From NCBI GenBank assembly GCA_029959085.1, contig JARWIR010000043.1, positions 4,898,001 through 4,962,000 on the forward strand: DNA of 64,000 nucleotides, read 5' to 3'. The notes beneath the pieces are model-generated. The model was not told the DNA's origin and made no database searches. It saw only the letters and a program-made list of their open reading frames with translations. This DNA comes from Nemophila menziesii. Lineage: Eukaryota > Streptophyta > Magnoliopsida > Boraginales > Hydrophyllaceae. The stretch's first letter is position 1. Each line of letters starts with the position of its first letter. Position numbers and translations under genes: made by a program. Positions 11,585 through 23,624 of this stretch are shown piece after piece.

Positions 11585-11884
11585 ACACCCTAAAATGGTT
11601 GAACAAAGGTTCCGCTAATATGTTCCACCGTATACTTAATTTGGCAAGCCTGGAAACAACTTTGCTTCGAAAGCGTGGTCCCAATCATGGAGATGGTCCC
11701 CATCATGGAGAGCGTTGTGAACAAGATAAAAGCTCTGTGTCTATTAAAAATTTTGCATGTTGTATTATCATTTAGGCACTTTAGATTGGATGAGAGTGGA
11801 TTTTGTTCTATATTTGGATACTTGTATAAGTTGTTTACCGTAGGAAGAGACTTACACTTCAACATTTCGCTACAATAAAAATTT

Positions 11885-12283
11885 TCCGGTTAAGAAAAAT
11901 TCCTAGTTTCCTTTCAATTCAAAGATCACGAGCTGCCTCTGTTAGTCACATACAATGCCGCAATTCAGAGGCTTATAACAAACTTAACTCCATCATATTT
12001 CTATAGATCAAGATCAGATTTCCAATATGTGAAACTATATAAACCAAGAAAACATTCAATAAACAGAGAAGGAGCAATCTAGGTAAGATCAAACCATATT
12101 TTAAACACTATTAAGTACGGAGCTAACACTTAAACATTCAATTTCTTCCCTTGTGATCTTTAAAGAGAACTTGCAATAGTCATTTTATTACACAACAACG
12201 GCTGAAGCAAAGCTCCAAATCTTTATTCACAGTCAGTACAGACCCCGCTAAGAAAAGGCTACTTTTTGAGTTCTTTCTGATGA
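11885..12283. other. 3' flank / likely 3' UTR of the hydrolase gene
   Basis: No coding sequence is visible. The stretch lies directly downstream of the minus-strand stop codon at 12284 and probably includes its 3' UTR. Confidence 0.5.
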
Positions 12284-15200
12284 TCACTTGACGTATTTGA
12301 TTAACCAGTCTAACATATCCTGATGTGCTTCTTCAGCAGCTTTCACAGCTTCGTTATCTTCCACATCATATCTCACTGCCCATCCATGGCTCATACCAGG
12401 GAAGATCTTCACATTCCCATCAACCTTATACACAAGAGATAATAAGAGTGTCACGCGATGTGAAACTAACATTTAATTATCTAAAACTTATGCAACATTT
12501 TAAAAGGGATAGCATATTAACTCTAGAATTGTATTTATTTCCAAAGCAGATGCTCAAATATTTTACAAAATATGATAAAAGATTATAAGCATCAAACATA
12601 AGTACCTCAGGTTTAGATGATAATATTTCCTCAAACTGTTTGATAAGTTCTAGAGGAGCATAGTCGTCAAATTCAGCTCCCAAAACAGTTATTGGTGCCT
12701 TAACATCTGGAGATGAACTGGAAGTTAGTTAACAGAACATGTATGTCTCCCTGGAAAACTAATATAATTCGAATAAAAAGAAATCCATACCCTTAATGTC
12801 CTCTACAGAACAAAATGATGGGTGTAACAACACCCCAGCTTGAATGCTTTTAGATTTCGCTAGTTCCACAACAACTTTGGCTGGTACAAGAAAATTCCTT
12901 ATCAGTTATTAGATATTCGAGTTTTTTTTACACTTGTAGCAACAAAACTCTAATTTTTGTTCAGTACAAGAACAAGTGTAGTTGGGTATAAATCTCACCA
13001 CCCCAACAAAATCCTACAGCTCCAACTGAAGTTACTCCTTGGCCTTTTAAAGCTACAATAACTTGTTTAGCGTCCTCAGCAGCTATTTCCTAACAAAAGA
13101 AATGCAAAGATTAAAATAAAGAATCATTTCATCATTCACGAGCCTTTCATAGGAGAGCACAGCGCATAACTATTTGATTTTCCAGTAAATTATAAGTATG
13201 ACCTTTGATCACAAATGACAAAGCTATTGTAATTAAAAGGGACAAGAAACAAACAGGTGAATGTGGTTTAATCCACTCTAGTAAAGGCCTTTCAACATCT
13301 TCGAAAGTAAAGGCATCGCCCTTGAGGAAATCAGGAACCACTACATAGAAACCAGCAGCAGCAACTTTGTCAGCCAGCATCCTTCAAGGTCAAAATCGAA
13401 TTTCTCAAATTAGACCATAAATTTTCATACGTAAAACATAATTAATCTTAGGCATACCTCAAATTCGGTGCTTCATAGCCTGCAAAGGGAGTACACTAAT
13501 TAAAAAAGTGCAAAGGTAATTCTAACCAACCATATTTGCTTTTATTTTTGGTAAATGATCTCAGTTTTTTTGTGTAATGGTCTTGACATCTTTCTAACAT
13601 TATATTATTGAAAGTGAAAATTATGTGTTTTATCAAAATTGCATACTACACCTATTAAGGTCATAACAAATTAATAATCTTCCTAACCAGTTAAAAAAAC
13701 TTTTGCTTAGAATAGAGTAACCTGTAATGATTAAGAGGTCTTGTGATCGAATCTTTCTATTATTTCTGATCAGTTATTATGTCATCAACCTCCTGTTATC
13801 TGAATGAAAATATTCCATTTTATCTTTACAAACCTTAGATTCGTCTACATAAAAGATAATTGAAGAGAAAATGATCTTGATCTCAAACCCCAATATACAT
13901 AAATCACAACATGAGTTGACCACCACAACCCAAATCAGAAGTCTTCCCTTTGTTGAGAAGAGATCTAAGATTATTGAGTCCCAATCCAACTTCAGTACAA
14001 TCGGTCCAGAAATTTATTATTCTTAAGTTGTGATGAATGTCTATTTAATATAAGTATAGACTTGCATTGTAATACGCTTAACTAGGGTAATTTGATTAAT
14101 ATAACCATTGAGAAAAGATAATCCAAATGGCTATCTCATTAATTGTGTACCCAAAAATTTTCATATTTGATTATTATACCGTGATGCATTATAGCTTACT
14201 GTTGGAAAAAAAACAGAAAAATTAAAAAAAAAATTAAAGGATACACAAGATTTACAAAAAATTACAAACTATAAAACCCTATATATATATATATATATAT
14301 TAAAAAACAAGTTTAATAATTTTTTAATATATTGTTACTTAAACCTCAAGTCAAGTTATATCTTTTTTGGTTTCTGAATTTGATTGAATTATTAAATTTT
14401 AACTTCAAGACAGAACCCGATAATTCCTTTCTTGACAAGAAGTGCCAAAAATCTTCATAGCACTTGAACTTCTTCCAAGTGCTAACACGATCATTTTTAT
14501 TTATTTAACATATATTAGTCAAAAAAATCTATAAGAATCTTTATTGATTCTAAAATAAAAGTTTTGTACAATAGAATTCTATAGAATCTTATTAATTAAA
14601 TCCAATAATTAATAAAATCGATAAAAATTTCAAAATTTTTGAATAATATTCACAAGATTTTAAAAGATTTTTTTTTATTGAATACCACAAGATTTAAAAA
14701 ACATTTTAAAATCAGATAAAATTATCTATAAACTTTTGAAATTAAAAAAAAAGAATCAAATAAACTCTATATTAAGTGCAACCCCTGAAATAAGAGAGGC
14801 AAAAGTAACAAACTATAAATACATGCATACACATAACATGCCTCAAGTAATTACAATGGGACCGGAGGGCTAACCAGTTGGGATAGTTCAGACCAGAGAT
14901 TTGATATTTCTTTTCTTGTTAAAGGAGGTAAAGCAAGAGGTGCAAAGTTAAATGGATAATCTAGTTCTGATTAAATGGGAATATATATGGCGAGGCGTAT
15001 ATATTCCCATGAAATTAGTTGTGGTACACTCTCATGTATAAAAAAAAATAAACAAGATTGGAGTGCTTCAATTCCATATCCCAAAATAATATTAATCGAC
15101 TTTGGAGTTTTTTTTATAATTATATATAATTTTAGTTTAGAAGAATTATTGGCTTGAATCAATTAATGATATTAGTTGATCGATTCAAGAAAAGATTATT

Positions 15201-15649
15201 TTATATTAAAAAAATTGTTTTTAGTTCCTGCAAATAAATTTCTGAATTATCCCATGAAACAATTACGAGTATTTTACTATACACGGGGATTTTAACACTT
15301 TAACATATTACTTTCTTATAAAAAGATATTATATAGAAGCTCATTTTCAAAATCCTTTGCATGTACTTTTTTTTCTTAAAATACATGTTATTTTATTTTT
15401 AAAGAATATAGCCTTCGTGTAAAAAAAAAATTCAGTATATACTATAATTTTTTTTAAGTTATAAAGGTAACATAGTATCTGGTATGTAAGCAATAAATTA
15501 CCAAATACATCGGAAATGAGAATGACAGCAAGCTTGGAATGTGAAGGAGTGGAGATGTAAGTGTTTAGACCAGCAAACTGAACAACCGATCCAGCTCCGC
15601 TGCTTGAGCTCAGTGTTGGTGGGTTTTTACAGCACTGCGTCCCTGCCAT
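12284..15649 (-). CDS. Dienelactone hydrolase family protein (annotated in plants as endo-1,3;1,4-beta-D-glucanase-like), seven exons
   Basis: Minus-strand exons are 15649-15502, 13479-13458, 13381-13255, 13089-12999, 12880-12791, 12706-12606 and 12424-12284. They total 720 nt for 239 residues, the usual family length. All introns are GT-AG and every phase matches. The alpha/beta-hydrolase triad is present: Cys127 in GFCWGA, Asp173 in GAEFD and His206 in MSHGW. Other family marks are the CCKNPP N-terminus, GFYVVVPDFLKGD, LLHPSF and a C-terminal AEEAHQDMLDWLIKYVK. No signal peptide is obvious, so a cytosolic protein is likely. Bacterial relatives open dienelactone rings, and the substrate of the plant proteins is not settled by sequence. 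The 22-nt second exon and 2-kb first intron are notable. A MULE begins about 300 bp upstream of the start codon. Confidence 0.93.
13480..15501 (-). other. Large first intron of the hydrolase gene
   Basis: 2022 nt of AT-rich DNA with GT-AG ends. It holds a (TA)n run near 14280-14300 and a perfect hairpin at 14975-15010 but no gene. Unannotated transposon debris is likely but I could not place it in a family. Confidence 0.8.
14975..15010. repeat. Perfect 13-bp inverted repeat with 10-nt loop
   Basis: The arms atgggaatatata (14975-14987) and tatatattcccat (14998-15010) are exact complements around tggcgaggcg. It lies within intron 1 of the hydrolase gene. It could be a transposon footprint or a small foldback. 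Confidence 0.85.
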
Positions 15650-15945
15650 CGTTTTTTTGCTTCTAATAGAACAATAAATGAATCAGTAGGTTACCCACCG
15701 TTCAACCAAAACGAAAAAAAGAAGGTCGCCGACACGAACAAGCCAGAGAACTGATAGTGGTTTCAGCAGACTCTTTTCTTATCTTTTCAGCGGCAATATA
15801 AGATTAATATTTATTTACTTTTTGATAATATTTAATTAAATTATAAGACTTACTCTCCCATATAGTTTGAAAATTAAAGAGACGTAACTAACATTTCTTT
15901 ATAATGGAGACAAAGACATTGACAGAAAGATGGATAGTGATATCA
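15650..15945 (-). promoter_or_regulatory. Remaining proximal promoter/5' UTR of the hydrolase gene
   Basis: About 296 bp separate the hydrolase start codon from the point where homology to the MULE copies begins. No single TATA box stands out with confidence. Any upstream control sequence has been displaced by at least 20 kb of inserted DNA. Confidence 0.5.
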
Positions 15946-16509
15946 GTCATCAGATGAGAGCTTATTCAGTACAATAAACATTTCTTTATATATAATTATG
16001 AATTGACGGTGGTACCCTTTTTAGGGACCAAAATGCAATTATGGTTATATCTTTTTATAAAAAGGTATATATGGTCATTAAAGTATGCTGACTTTTCATA
16101 TTTGACCTATAACTTTTCATAAATTCACAAATGGAATTAGTTTTCCAGTAGAGTATATTTCATAAAAGCTGACTTGTCAAATACATGTGGCATACGGAAG
16201 TTAATGTATTTATACTGATGTTTATACGATAGTGTATTATGTATTTTTAATTTTTTTTTATCTTTTATTATTATATTATACACGTTTTACACTTTTTTCT
16301 TATTCCTTATCCTTTACCACGTGCTTCCCTCCCTCAAACTCTCTCAACAACAAAGCTTCGTCTTCCTCACTACGCCAATGCCATAGCCTCCATCTTTTCT
16401 ACTCACTACGCCTTGAACCACATCTTCTTCAACTACACTCATCGATCAAAGTGAAGAGGCGCCGTGAGTCCGTAACATAGCAGGAAGAAATCGGTGTTTG
16501 TAAGAAAAA

Positions 16510-19500
16510 ATGGGAAGGACTCGTGTGAAGAAAAGGTAATATTGTTACTCTAAGCTTCCATTTTAATAAAATGGGTAATAGATTATTAGTTGTCCTTCCG
16601 ATAGGTATGAAGGTTTAAGAAGTGATTTTGGGTTTCATTCGTTTTCATTCGTTTTAGTTTGTGTGTTTGTGTTTATTTGTGAAATTCACAAGCGTATTGG
16701 TTTTTCAAAGTGTTCTAGGGCTTGTATCTGTTGGTATTTTACTGTTTTGTTCGAAAAACTTATGGTCCCCTCCTTTTGTTCGATTTTGTGGTCCCCTGCT
16801 ACATCTTGGACCACAATTTGTTTTTTAAGGAAAAGGGATTTTTTGGACCTTATAACGCATGAATTTTTTTTATATTTATGGTATTTCCTGTGCTTGTTAT
16901 TTCCAACCTTAAATTCACGACTCTTTAAAATTTTGGGGTTATACTCTTAATTTGAATGTAAAAATGATATGTGCCCGGATGGTCATTTGTTCAGAGGGGG
17001 AGTATTAGTCAGTAGTAGTATTTTTGCTAGTTTAAAAAGGTATAGTATCCGGTTAGCAATCATTTTGAATCAAATGAATACTAACTGATTGTAATGTAAT
17101 TTAATGCCCATTTTGAGATGAGCATATTTGTTTTCAATCTATGTTCTATTCCTGTTCTTCTTCCACCAATTCAAGTAAACCGTTTACATCTCCTTTAACC
17201 GCAGCTTCATATAGTATTTTCTCCATCTCTCTTTCTTTTATCTCTCACATTTCATTGTTTGATGCCTTTAATAGACTCTGAAAATTACTACAAATTAATT
17301 GTTGACTTGGCTATTCTTTCTTTTACGTGGGTTGACTAAACTTGACATTTTATTGCTTCATGTTACTGGAGTACTATTTTTTAACTATGACTTGAATGTT
17401 ACCACTTACGGTTAATTAAAATTGAGGGATTTCAATTACTCTAGGTGAATTTCCATCTGTATCAGTTAATGAATTAAATTCGAAAGCACACTCTATATAT
17501 ATAAAGACACCATCACCATGTTATCACTTCTAGTTCTGGAACACTTTTATCAGTTTATGATTTTATGATTTTTATCTATGTTCGCTGTGAGAGTTGACCA
17601 AGTCAAAAAATTTAAACTGCTTCAATTATATGAAAGCTACTATGTACCTAACTAATAAAGACTTCTGCTATAACGATAACGAGGAGGAAATGCTCAGGAA
17701 ATTATTTTTAGTGTTGATAAATCTTTTATCTCATGTAGGTGTCCGGAGTACTATACTGGGATGCCTAAGAAAGCACGTTCCAGCTTCGCGTGTTACTTGT
17801 AAGTGAACGGTGAATTTTCCATCATTTTTTGGTGTTTAGTTATGTGTATAGAATAGATTAGTAATGGGTTGTGACGTTAAATTTCAGGGAAGTTGTTAGT
17901 GAGAAAAGAAAAAAATCTTACAGTAAAGAAACACGTGACCAATTTGTTATTGATCTTAACAAAGAATTCAATCTTTTGCCTACTGAAGAAAAGTTGATGT
18001 ATGAAGAGATGGCGGCAAACGATCTTCTGAAGTATTATTCTGAAATAGCTTTGATAACTAAAAAAAATGTAAGATAATGTCACAAATTTTTTTAATTTTT
18101 TTAGATTTAAGGACTATATTCGTATTAATAATGTAATCTTGTTTAATTTTTTCTTTTGTAGCTGAAGATTGCGACTCGATCATCTATCAACACTATAAAA
18201 ACTCTTAACGATAGTCTATCGGAGGAACAAATTGACGCGGTGAAGCGAGTGGGTTTTGGTTCGCTATTGGATATTGATTTAGGTAATCTCAAGCATTCGG
18301 TTTGCATGTGGGTGGCTGAGTGTTTTGACCCCACAAGTAACTCATTTGATTTTCATGGCATCAAGTATCCATTTAATGCTAACGACGTGGAGGCTATCAT
18401 TGGGCTAAGGAATGCCGGTGATATTATTGTCCTAGACGAAACAAAAGATAGGGAATATTTGAATTTGAGGGCAAGTTATGGAAATAGCGATGTTATAACT
18501 ATGAAGAAACTTTTGGTGAGGTTGGAGGCGAATAATTCAGCAGATGATGACTTCTTAAGGACTTATTTGATGATTATGTTTGGTTACTTCTTGTTTCCCA
18601 ACACTGATGGTGGAATAAAAGCCTATTATTTGCAACCATTAAAGGACATCGACTCCATTGCCAATTTTAATTGGGCTCAACTTGTTTTCAAATTATTGAG
18701 ATCGGGAATTATGGAGTATAACAGTCGTAGGAAACAATTTGAGAGATATGATAGTGACGCAAAGCCTAAAAGCCTATCTTTTCGTGGATGCATCTACTTG
18801 TTGATGGTGAGTGTAAGTAAAAATATTGTTATTTTTTTTAATAAAAAGGATAGGTTTTCTAACGGTAATAAAATGTATTTATTTTAATATAATTTTTTTT
18901 ATATCATTTACACATTTTTTTTATTTTTCAGATACTCTTTCTAGATCAAATTAATGGGCCCAAAGACTTCAACAGAGAACACCATGATCTACCATCCATC
19001 AAGTATTGGAGCGTCGCTAAAATTCAGTCGAAATTTAGGAGAGTGGGTGGTTGTTTCCGATACAAGGAAACTTGTAATGTAATTCCTCGGATAGTAGATT
19101 ACCCAAATGAATTGAACAACAATGAAGGAAGCTCGCAATTCATTGAGAAGAAGGAGCTACAAGAGACCAATGAAAGGATCAACAAAATTGAAAAAAACGT
19201 GTCTAGGGTTGCAGAGTTTATTGCGGAGCGTGAATGCGGGAAAGATAATGATCCGGTAGATAGTCTGAAAAAACTTAATGATAAAGTGGACGAGTTGCAA
19301 GCTTTGTTGATTGGTAAATCTCAAAAAGAGCCCCCTGTGCAAGTTTGTGGTGATAAAGAAGAAAGATCAGTACCCTCTTTGGACATCAACAAATCAGTCC
19401 ATGTGCTTTCGGACGATGAAGTGGTTGATAACAATTTTGTCATGTACGAGCATATGTATTGCGATACAAAGATTTTAAAAAACGAGGACCCCTCCTTACA

Positions 19501-20592
19501 CAGTTATATGCTTCTTGGTCCCAATGAGTAAGTGTTACTTGTGTTTTCTTTATTTTATAGTGTTTTTTTTATTCCTTTTTGTTTTTATGACAGGGAGAGA
19601 GTTGTTGACTATATGGTTGGCCATGTTACGCGAGGGCAAATGAGGAGGTTGATAACCAAGGGGAGTATGATCGACGAAGAGGTTAGTTATATGTATGAAT
19701 TTTCGTTATATAAATAAATGTAATAAAATTTTACTTTGTTGTTCATTTTCGCAGATAATATCTGCCATGGCTTATGCTTTAAATTATGACTCGAAGCTTT
19801 ATGGACAAAGAAAGTATTATTGCCCTACTTCAATTTGGGTAAGTAATCTGAACAATTAGAAGTGTAGTTATTTTTTTACTTTACGGTATACGTAATTTAT
19901 TTGGAATGTTTTTGACTTTGTGTTTAAGCAAATGGCACAACGAGAAGACGAAGACCTGGAGTTTAGAACAAATTTTTGGATAAATAACCAATTCGACGGG
20001 GATTTCAAGAAAATAAAACAGGTTATATTTTAATTTCTTGAAATTTGTTAGTTTTTTCATTTGGCATTTTATTGTTAACTCGCTACTGTTCAATATATTT
20101 TCCAGATTTTTGTTCCCTACAACAAAAACTTCCACTGCGGTTTGGTAATTATAGATTTTCACTTTCGAACGGTTTATAGGTGTGATACGTTAAGGCATTA
20201 CATCAGGGCTGGGATATTTAAATATGAATTGAAGAAAACGGTAATATTTTTACTCTAGTGTTTAAAATGAATTTTTTTCTTGCGTTATTAATACGGTTTT
20301 CTGGTTTTTTTTTTAACAGTTAGCAGTTCTTCATGACCAATTCTCTCTCCATCCCTCGTACACCGAAAATATAACGTTATTCCCCGATGAAGTACCCAAT
20401 TGGATCCCAGGTCAATCAGCAACTAGTAATGACTGTGGAGTTTACGTTTGCGAGATGATGAGAATTCGTAACGAAACAAGGGAATGGACAGATGATCTGT
20501 CTGCTAGTAAACGCTTTTTTATTGGAAGTTTTCTTTGGCGTCATGAGATCAATTGGATCAACACACATGAATGTGTTGCTGTGTATGGCTAA
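16510..20592 (+). CDS. ULP1-like cysteine protease with HMG-box-like N-terminus, MULE-borne, 10 exons (copy 1)
   Basis: Exons: 16510-16535, 17739-17798, 17888-18068, 18162-18806, 18932-19527, 19594-19681, 19755-19838, 19929-20021, 20106-20240, 20320-20592. They total 2181 nt for 726 residues, with all phases and GT-AG sites consistent. Residues 18-85 resemble an HMG box (PKKARSSFACYLEVV, LPTEEKLMYEEMAANDLLKY). Residues 90-304 are the transposon-associated domain seen in plant ULP proteins (KRVGFGSLLDIDL, HGIKYPFNANDVEAIIGL). Residues 335-500 include a charged stretch that may be a coiled coil. The C48-type protease core has His601 (FHCGLVIID), Asp618 (17 residues on, the spacing of yeast Ulp1), Gln668 and Cys675 (NDCGVYVC), with one extra residue between Gln and Cys. 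The protein probably acts on SUMO or a similar modifier in the nucleus, which is inference. The first exon rests on splicing logic and conservation in copy 3. Confidence 0.82.
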
Positions 20593-22054
20593 AGATTATG
20601 GTAGTTTGGTATTTTGTAATAATATTTGGACGGAAGGACCTATCTGTTTTGTGTTTTGGTATGGATTAATTCGCCTAACTAGGTTTATTGTCTTTAGAAG
20701 AAAAGTTATTTCATTAAGTTGGGCGGTGTCTAGCACTCACTGTATGTTTTAAATATTTAAGCAAGTTTTTGAGTTACCTTCTTTATCCTTACGTAAATAA
20801 TCTAAACATGCCAAGTAGCTAATATGGTAATTTAGTATACTCCCGTGGAAGGAAGAAGGATAGCCGGGAGAGTGGAGAATGAAGAAGACAACAAATGTGA
20901 TTTAGGGTTGAGTAGGGAATAACCTCGCTTTTATTTACTACGATTAATGGACCGGGCAACTCCTTATGGACATTAGTTGGAGTTGGCAATGGGCTTTGTC
21001 TTCAAAACTAATTCACAAAAACGTTAATGGGTTGTGGTTAATAAGGAATACCATATAAGTAACCAATTAGTTTATCTTTAATTATATATGTCATGTTATT
21101 ATTTTTAATTTTTAAATTAAGCTCTTAGGATTCATGTAATAATTAAAAAAGGAGTTGCATAAAAAAAAAGAATTAAAAAAATGTGGATCATCTTACACCT
21201 CAAGTTATTATTATATTTTAAATCATGTGTATGTAAATTTAAACAGTAAATTGATTAAAGAATTAAAAAAATTAAAAAATGAAAACAAAAAGAATTATTT
21301 TCAAAAATATAATAATTTAATTAATTGGATAAAAACATTAAATCATAAATTATCAAATAATTTTTATATACTTACTTAATTTGCTTATTGCATTATACAT
21401 TATAATGTAAATATTAATGTGTTAATTTATAAATACTTTATGAAAAATAGAAAATGAAATAATAAATGAACAAAAGTTGCGTGTATGCATATATATTTCG
21501 AAAAAAAAAATAAAGGGTAAAGACGTAGGATTGAGCTTACCCCATGGGGTTGTCACTACAAATGTTCGCAAATTGGTTCGCATCTACGTGGCATTATGAT
21601 TCATATAGCTCATGTGGATAAGAACAGATCTTTATTGAGACTCAAAAATTGCTGAACAAATCTTTATTTATCTCACACGTCCCAATCATGCTTTGCTGAA
21701 TCTTTCAGATGTGGGACCCGTGCCACTACAATACAAAACAAATGGTAAGGTTTTTTTGTCTTTTTCGTTTATGAATCCGTTGATTCAAAATGCGGATTTC
21801 TTTCATAATTTCTATTTTTAAATTTCTAATCAAAAATTCGAAAGCCTTTTTTTTTCCATTTTCCTAATCTAAATAACAATTAATTAATTAATTGAAAATC
21901 CGCTTTTTTTTATTAACCATAAATACATCTAAAGTTATTAAATGTCGTATTAACCATTTTTTTACATTTAAATTTATTTATTATCTTAAATGTCTATAAA
22001 ATCTATACGTTCAACAACACCCTTCGGACACATCATATCCACCATAATATTACC
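20593..22054. other. Intergenic part of the MULE
   Basis: No gene is seen. The stretch is AT-rich, with open frames at 21155-21379 formed by poly-A/AAT-rich DNA. It is almost identical in copy 3 (59957-61416), so it has not decayed independently for long. Confidence 0.5.
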
Positions 22055-22423
22055 ATGTCAAGAGGCGATAACGATTGGCAAAATAAGTCACCAAAAGTCC
22101 ATGACTACTCTACAAGTGACTTTACCGACGATCTTATATGGCCTTCTCCCCAAATGGGTATTGCAACGGGAAATTACTCGGGAACACATGTATGTAACTG
22201 TAGAATGCCAGCGTCGTTTCATCGTATCACAGTGGATGGCAATAGGGTTTTACATTCTCTTCGCTGTCATTTTGAGAATTATCGCAAGCAAGAGAATCAT
22301 GTAAGGGGATGCGACTTCTCCCGTTTGCTTCATGTTGAAGCAGTAAATCCTACACCGGAGACTACACCAAAGCCAGATCCATCAGCTTTGGAAAGGGATG
22401 TTAAGGGTCCGTCATCGCAGTAA
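22055..22423 (+). CDS. Small GRF-zinc-finger-like protein (first copy), 122 residues
   Basis: The protein has Cys47-x-Cys49, Cys71 and Cys86 in the spacing C-x-C-x21-C-x14-C, within RITVDGNRVLHSLRCHFENY and RGC. This resembles the GRF zinc finger (C-x-C-G, a central Cys, then Gly-Cys) found in nucleic-acid-binding proteins and often near plant transposon genes. The N-terminal 45 residues are polar and the C-terminus ends in KGPSSQ. A paralog with the same cysteine positions lies at 23625. The ATG follows about 60 bp of AT-rich leader. Function is not known; nucleic-acid binding is inference. Confidence 0.6.
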   Translation: MSRGDNDWQNKSPKVHDYSTSDFTDDLIWPSPQMGIATGNYSGTHVCNCRMPASFHRITVDGNRVLHSLRCHFENYRKQENHVRGCDFSRLLHVEAVNPTPETTPKPDPSALERDVKGPSSQ

Positions 22424-22757
22424 GATCACCTTCAAATGCCGGTGATGGAGAAGTCTGTTTAACTCATTCACCATGTACGTCTCTATCAAGTCACCATGTA
22501 CGTCTATTGTTTAAGTTCGATGTTTTGTTGATGTTTTCGTGTCATTAATTGAACAATAGTTTTTTTTAAATGAATATATTTCTATTAAATCAGCAAAACA
22601 CATACAAATACAACAATATTAGGATAACAGTTACTAAAAAAGGTCTCGCCAGATCCTTTATTACAACATCAACAGTTACACGAAATTTCAACAAGAAAGA
22701 CACACACGATTATTCAAGACGACCTTAACCACTGTAGAATCGTACCGTATCAAAATA

Positions 22758-23153
22758 TTAATTAGGATACAAAACAAAATGGTAGCATACAGAAGTATCT
22801 TCGTTACTCGGTGGGACATAATGGACTTTGTCGATGTACAAGATTAACTCCGTGTCCCCCCTAGCCTTAATACCATCGCACATCGGGATTAGATCTTCTT
22901 CTCTTTTGATTTCGACCAGTCCTTCATTAATTGATTGTCCTTGCGGCACATAGTAATACTTTGGAAGAACAGGATCAGCGTAACCAAGTGATTGGAACAT
23001 GTGATAAAACTCCATGAAAGATAATCCTACGGTACTGTCAAGGTCTACGTCGGCTATACCCCCTCCCACGTATTTTACTTCTTCCCCGAACTCGAAATGC
23101 CCACCGTAATAGCAAGTGCAGTTTGTAATACCTGGATGATTACGAGCCACCAT
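22758..23153 (-). CDS. PB1-like domain protein (first copy), 131 residues
   Basis: The sequence fits the plant PB1-like domain often encoded beside MULE transposases. It has an N-terminal GGHFEFGEEVKYVGGGIADV, a middle SFMEFYHMFQSLGY, then LPKYYYVPQGQSINEGLVEI and an acidic segment with DLIPMCDGIKARG before ELILYIDKV. It points towards the GRF-like gene at 22055, 334 bp away, giving a convergent pair. No metal-binding or catalytic residues are seen. PB1-type folds usually mediate protein-protein contact, so a partner such as the transposase is possible but unproven. Confidence 0.65.
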   Translation of the reverse strand: MVARNHPGITNCTCYYGGHFEFGEEVKYVGGGIADVDLDSTVGLSFMEFYHMFQSLGYADPVLPKYYYVPQGQSINEGLVEIKREEDLIPMCDGIKARGDTELILYIDKVHYVPPSNEDTSVCYHFVLYPN

Positions 23154-23624
23154 TTTTCCTTTTTTTTAATTATGGGAATAGTATATGAAATGTGGGTTGA
23201 GATCATACGTTTGGGGATTCTATTTATAGAAGAAATAGGGGGCATATTGAGTGTTTTTAATATATAATAAAGTAATGAAATGCATTATTGACCTATGGTT
23301 AGGTGATCTGGGTTAGGTGATCTGGGTTAGTTGATCCGGGTTAGTTGAGTGGGTGTAAGACAAATTAGAAGTCAATGGGGTGTATGAAAAGTTGTTTTTA
23401 TTGGATTTGTTAAAGATTTTATGCTTCCCAAGGGAGAACGACAAGAGACTAGTCAATGACGTGTTTTTTTCGATTATCGTTCTGTCTAGTCAATATCAAC
23501 TTGGATAGCGTGCACGTCTTGCTTTCTTTTTCATATTATACTCCTATTTTTTCCTATAAAATGACCATTTTCAAACCTACTCCAAACACACCAAGTAATA
23601 CTAATACGAAAACATCTTAGAATT

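Larger units (their letters stand above)
9870..11780 (+). pseudogene. Exon of an unrecognised gene split by a LINE insertion
   Basis: If the LINE (9947-11584) and one copy of its target duplication are left out, a plus-strand frame is open from about 9875 to the stop at about 11774. It reads KYGERFENFLSTIQ before the insertion and TLKWLNKGSANMFHRILNLA after it. The frame running unchanged across the junction argues that this was coding sequence. The stop after about 65 further codons may lie in an intron or be a later mutation. I do not recognise the protein. Confidence 0.45.

Noticed and set aside
21155..21379. 74-residue Lys/Asn-rich open frame, repeated at 60519
   Set aside because: It arises from poly-A/AAT-rich DNA and has no supporting features.
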